Below are positions 59,869 through 64,000 of a DNA stretch of 64,000 bases, one piece after another. The position numbers and the translations under genes were made by a program. Position 1 is the first letter of the stretch. The number at the start of each line of letters is the position of its first letter. The notes under the pieces were generated by a model. It did no database searches, was not told the origin of the DNA, and saw only the letters and a list, made by a program, of their open reading frames with translations. Source of the DNA: Druceiella hillmani (taxonomy: Eukaryota; Arthropoda; Insecta; Lepidoptera; Hepialidae); NCBI GenBank assembly GCA_039881145.1, contig JAYKKI010000132.1:2890501-2954500 (forward strand), in the 5' to 3' direction.

Positions 59869-61459
59869 AGTTGTGTAGGCACGGTGACAATTAGACTCTT
59901 TAAATTAGGCAAAATTTGTATATTTTCCTTTTGAATTATATATGTTTATATTTAAAGCCTGACGTGTATTGAAAAGCGATGGCAATAAATTAAAAAAATT
60001 TCACTCTTTTTAATAATATGTCATGAAAAGTTTGGAATGAGCTCTTCAATATTTTCAGTTACATGTAATGTAAATGCTAAATGAAAAATAAAAAATCACG
60101 ATTAACATAACCAAACACAGTTCGACAATTTTATTTCAATGTTAGCGTAGTCTAGAAGCGGTCAATGAGTTAAAAAATTATATCGCATACTCGTCTTGCT
60201 TCATGACATCTCCTTCCCCCTAATTTATCGTCATTAATTCACACCTTGGTTTTTATGATGCGTTAGTTCCAATCGCTCATGGAGTCAACAGTTCTCATGA
60301 TTTATTGATTAATTGTACTTAATTCACTCCTGCTCCTAATTTTCATATAAAAATATTACTGTTACAAATTTCAACCAGTTTCAATGAAAAAGGGCCTTTC
60401 CTCTTTTGAGGTATGAAACCTTAGAAAATTTGAAAACAATTTAATAAATACTTTTGTTATTACTTCTAAAAATACGTTAATTAATAGACATAGTAAACTG
60501 ATTTTTTTATAATATTTCTCTCATTTCAATATGCGTGATTTTCTTTGAGAAAAATAATCGGAAAACAAGTAATCCTCCTAGGGATGATTTTTAGTATTAT
60601 TGAAGAGCAAGATCTCAGAATTAATCTTTAGCTATCTTCACTCGTCAATTTATATATTTTTTTCAAAATTCCTACCTAAGGCTCTTTGTAACATAAGGAG
60701 AGGGCTAATAGCTGCAATGTACTTTTAATTTCCTCTTCATTTTTAAACACCTTTGAATAATTATTTATGTTATGTGAATTAATAGAATTTCAAACGTCTA
60801 TATCACACAGAAGTGCTAACGCTGTCGATAATAGAAACGAAGTTTACAAATTTACTATTCACTTTGCCTCTTAAATTCCTGAAGAACCTAAATAGAATAA
60901 AGTCTAATTGAAAATTGATATCTACAGAAATATGGTAACATGTCATGCTAAATGCCACACATATGGTCAAATTTTTTACATATCGTAATTAAAACAAGTT
61001 GTATTTAAATAATTAAATGTATGTTCCCAATCAGTCAGCTAGTAGAATTATAAATTTGCATTCCCAATGGATAAAATAACTTATACTTGTTTAAAAATTA
61101 CTCAATGTAAATATATTATTAAAGCATTTTTTATAAACTTCGCCTGGCACCTTGCTAACAAATGTTTAAAATTTGACAAAGTTAACATTCCAAATCTCAT
61201 TTCGAAATTAGATTTGTACAGCAACAAGAAAGAGAAAAGAGCAGACTCGATACTTGACGCTTCTTTTTAATAAATAAGTTGAACATAAATTGATTTTAAA
61301 TGAAACTTTAGAACGTTATTTGCTTTAAATGAATGTATACGAATTTATGTATTATTGAATGAACAACGAAAGTAAATCAGTATGTTTATTTATTTACCCT
61401 GATAGACTTAGATTAACTTAAGAAATTAAAAAATGATCATTTTACATAAAATCATTTTT
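59869..61459. other. AT-rich non-coding stretch
   Basis: No supported feature. The 67-codon plus frame (61067-61270) has random composition. Confidence 0.5.
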
Positions 61460-62067
61460 GGTTCCATCGTCCGACTCTGCGAATCACTTATGAGTGAAGA
61501 ACTCATCATACCAGATAAAAAAGCGCGAACTTAATAAAATTACTTCTTGTCGTTGAGGAGTTCTTGTCACCAACTTCCAGTACCATCATAGGAACCAGGC
61601 TACTACTTGTGAGGAAAGGCCTCTCAAGGCAAGTTAGACAAGTCTAAATTCGAATCAACACCTCGACATTAAGACGTTCTTCTCATTACCTTTCGGCTCC
61701 ATTGTCAGATTCTGGCTACAACTTGTGACCAAAAGACTTGATAAGAAAAGTCAAACGAGCACAAACATCATGTACCTATTTCTCAACATTGAAGAGGTCC
61801 GTTCACTACTACACTTTCCGGCTCTATCATTAGGCTTTTTTCACTCTTTGTGTCCAATGGACTCGCACAGTCAAATGACTTGGTAAATCTTCTCTTCACT
61901 ATCAAGAAGTTCTGTTACTACCTTCTAGCACTATTATTACATCCTGGCCAGCATCTCTGGCTAAAGTATTTACAAGGTTATGCCAATAAGTGTACATTCG
62001 GTGTAAAATTCCTTAAGTTGTCCTCGTATTCACAATCGTTGAGAAGTTCCTTAAGATATATTTCTAG
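61460..62067. repeat. Degenerate tandem satellite, 5 units of about 107-140 bp
   Basis: Units start at 61460, 61579, 61695, 61820 and 61927. Each opens with a GGCTCCAT(T/C)(G/A)TCAGA-like phrase, continues with CTGGCTAC-x2-CTTGTG, a middle AAGTCAAACG-like phrase, and ends with CATTGAGAAGTTC...TACTACCTTCC. Identity is about 55-65% by eye. Base composition is clearly less AT-rich than the flanks. A plus frame (61850-62074) crosses two units but is not repeated in phase, so it is incidental. Unit lengths are not multiples of three throughout. Function unknown. Confidence 0.75.
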
Positions 62068-62134
62068 TCTATAATCAAGTAGTGATCATATTCACATGGA
62101 GGCTATTCGACGTAATTTCCTTTCAAACAAAAAA

Positions 62135-62201
62135 TTAATAATTTAAATTGGTCGGCACGTTTCCGAGTTACGGAAACGTGCCGACCAATTTAAATTATTA
62201 A
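62135..62201. repeat. Perfect 31-bp inverted repeat (hairpin), 5-nt spacer
   Basis: Arm 1 (62135-62165) and arm 2 (62171-62201) are exact reverse complements, with spacer AGTTA. The inner half of each arm, GGTCGGCACGTTTCCG, is GC-rich in an AT-rich setting, and the outer half is AT-rich. Complementarity ends abruptly (A against A outside). Confidence 0.97.
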
Positions 62202-63060
62202 ACTATACATCCATAAAAAATATATATCGGCTTGTACACCTTTATTTTTTGAAGGAAGTTAATTAACTTGACTTGAAAATTACTCTGAGTAGAGAGCAAA
62301 TTATTTTTAATTTTTAAAAATGACCCGTTAATACGAGCATTATTTAACTATAAAGTAAATATTTTTGATAAATAATCGATCAGCGTTAACAAAATTGAAT
62401 TTGTACATGGATTTTTCTAATTTATATATAAGATTGCACTTTACATTACATTAACTATACAAAGAATCCTCGAAATTATTGTAACGTTTATGAAAATTTT
62501 CACCAGTCTTTCCTCCAATAAGTGTACATATTTGCATTAGATGACGTTCTCGTAATATTAGGGTTCGTTTCGTTTAGTTATATTTTTTTGCTATTTCATT
62601 TATAAGCTACTAAGTAGACATTGCATAATTTTTTTTTGGTAAGTTATATATTAAAATAGGCATACATTAAATCAATTTATTTTAAATGAATAATAAACCT
62701 AAAATATAATATATGTTTATTGATTTATTAATTCAATAGAATACCAACCATGGAGTTTTGTTCATGGATAAAGAACATAGGAATTTTTTTGCAGAAATAG
62801 TAAAACTTGATCTTTAAATTTGTATTAAATCGGCCTAATTACTGGCCCATCCCTTAGATCTCATGCAGTTTTCTAAAGCAATTGATCTGTACCAGCTTAT
62901 AACTTGGGAAATAGTCCATGGTTTAATGATAATAATTGAGCATCCATTTTTACATATACAAAGTTTCAGAAATAACAACAAACCTCAAAACAGTAAAAGC
63001 TGGCAGATTTGAATATGATTGGGGAACGTAAAAAATCTGCCTGTAAATCTGCTGATATGT
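62202..63060. other. AT-rich non-coding stretch
   Basis: Nothing identifiable was seen. Confidence 0.5.
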
Positions 63061-63490
63061 GACAAATAACGAAAAAATATAAATAATTGAAAAGCGCGTC
63101 TATACTCACAAAGCCATTTTTAATTTCTGCCATTTAATATAAGTATCGATTGTGGGATCACGTATGCAACAACTTGTTATTTTAAATTCATTTACGTTAG
63201 CAATTTTGACCAAGTTGCCAATTATAACTCACTGACTGTTTATTTCTCGCTTATAATGGTACCATACAAAGTTGAGCTTTGTTCCATAAGCTAAGTGTAT
63301 AAAGAAATTGTTGTTTATTGGACGCTATAAAATATGTTATTTGGTATAAATATTATTTATGATATTTAGACAGCGTCAAACTGAATTTACTGTGACCGTT
63401 TCGTTTAGTCATAAAAATTTGAATCGAATGGTATATGAAATCTCATAAAAGTGTTATGAAAACCGTAGCTAATAAAAGTTAGAACATAAC
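63061..63490. repeat. Paralogous non-coding block, member 2 (partner 39300-39752)
   Basis: Contains the anchors listed for the partner (ACAAATAACGAA, AACAACTTGT, TATTTTAAATTC, ACGTTAGCAATTTTGACC, ATGGTACCATA, GCTATAAAATATG, TAGTCATAAAAATT). It lies about 3.4 kb after block B, while its partner lies about 9 kb after block A. The pogo and RTE relics account for part of that difference. Confidence 0.72.
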
Positions 63491-63905
63491 CTTGTTCAAG
63501 CATTTATCCACCTCACTGGGATCACTATCAAATAACTTGGTTACAATAAATGCGTTAATTAAAAATAACGTGATTGTAGATTATTTTATAAATTTAGCAA
63601 GATTTCGGTGCTTCGAGAAAAATGTATTATTTTACGTTTAATATTTAATAAAAAATCATGTTAAAAAATTGTCTGAAAAACAGTTACAATACAAATATTT
63701 TCCGGAATGCAATTTCGTGTCCTAAACTGGATATACAGTTTTATATTATGGTCAGTGTTTCGATCTTCTCGTCATTAAATTGGACATAAATATGTTCATG
63801 TTTCTTATATTTCAAGTTTGTTCGCGCCAAATACTTGATCAATTCAATTTATGTAATGTGATATGTAAAGTATAAAATATTGAATAAATCCAAACTTCAA
63901 GGTAT
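63491..63905. other. AT-rich non-coding stretch
   Basis: Nothing identifiable was seen. Confidence 0.4.
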
Positions 63906-64000
63906 CAGGGTATTGAAAGGCGGAGGCGCGCTTGAGCTGATATTGTCTCGTCCAGAGCTAACAGTGCAGTATGTAGGCAGGGAAGAACTTCTGTACGTTA
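63906..64000. other. GC-richer segment cut by the window edge
   Basis: Composition rises abruptly (GGCGGAGGCGCGCTTGAG) and stays higher to the end. It could be the start of an exon, a CpG patch or another repeat. The window ends before that can be judged. Confidence 0.3.

Noticed and set aside
1..64000. Bacterial operons, CRISPR arrays, phage or plasmid features
   Set aside because: No long frames, ribosome binding sites, regularly spaced repeats or prokaryotic genes. The transposon types are eukaryotic.

Overview
The window reads as non-coding DNA from a eukaryote, most likely an insect or other arthropod. It is roughly 70% A+T by eye, densely stopped in all six frames, and full of TA/CA microsatellites. 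It contains decayed copies of transposon types common in arthropods: a jockey/CR1-type LINE, an RTE-type LINE, a pogo/Tigger DNA transposon and a tRNA-headed SINE. There are no operons, ribosome binding sites, CRISPR arrays or prokaryotic gene layout. No open frame exceeds 108 codons and none of the longer ones resembles a known family. The host group is inferred from composition and transposon types, so the species is unknown. The window is best read as intergenic sequence or the inside of a very large intron.

Layout. 0-4.2 kb: plain AT-rich DNA with a 2x28-bp tandem repeat carrying CACGTG, then a jockey-like reverse transcriptase relic (2.05-3.29 kb, +), a TA tract and SINE copy 1 (4.07-4.22 kb). 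4.2-15.9 kb: featureless except for a 49-bp tandem array (8.05-8.26 kb), TA tracts and a CpG-rich islet at 9.66-9.98 kb. 15.9-30.3 kb: first members of several old duplicated blocks, a pair of minus-strand coding-like fragments (21.9 and 22.4 kb), a GC-richer patch with a CTCF-like motif (23.6 kb) and a 110-bp tandem duplication (26.1 kb). 31.9-33.5 kb: pogo/Tigger transposase relic with a C-terminal zinc-finger remnant (+). 36.4-38.4 kb: RTE-type RT relic (-) between a GC-rich patch and an exon-like GC-rich segment. 39.3 kb onward: second members of the duplicated blocks, four near-perfect foldback hairpins (43.15, 45.95, 51.28 and 62.14 kb), a polypyrimidine tract (49.2 kb), SINE copy 2 (56.8 kb) and a degenerate ~117-bp tandem satellite (61.5-62.1 kb).

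The two signals least explained by ordinary repeat annotation are these. (1) Paralogous non-coding blocks lie in the same orientation: 27.9-30.3 kb matches 57.4-59.7 kb, 39.3-39.75 kb matches 63.06-63.49 kb, 18.2-19.4 kb matches 43.5-44.1 kb, and 15.97-16.10 kb matches 51.62-51.92 kb. They suggest old segmental duplication, or unrecognised long dispersed repeats. (2) Two perfect hairpins with arms of 36 and 31 bp, each with a 5-nt spacer, sit in otherwise decayed sequence, so they must be young, selected or artefactual. No gene products can be shown to work together here, because every coding sequence that can be recognised is a dead transposon.
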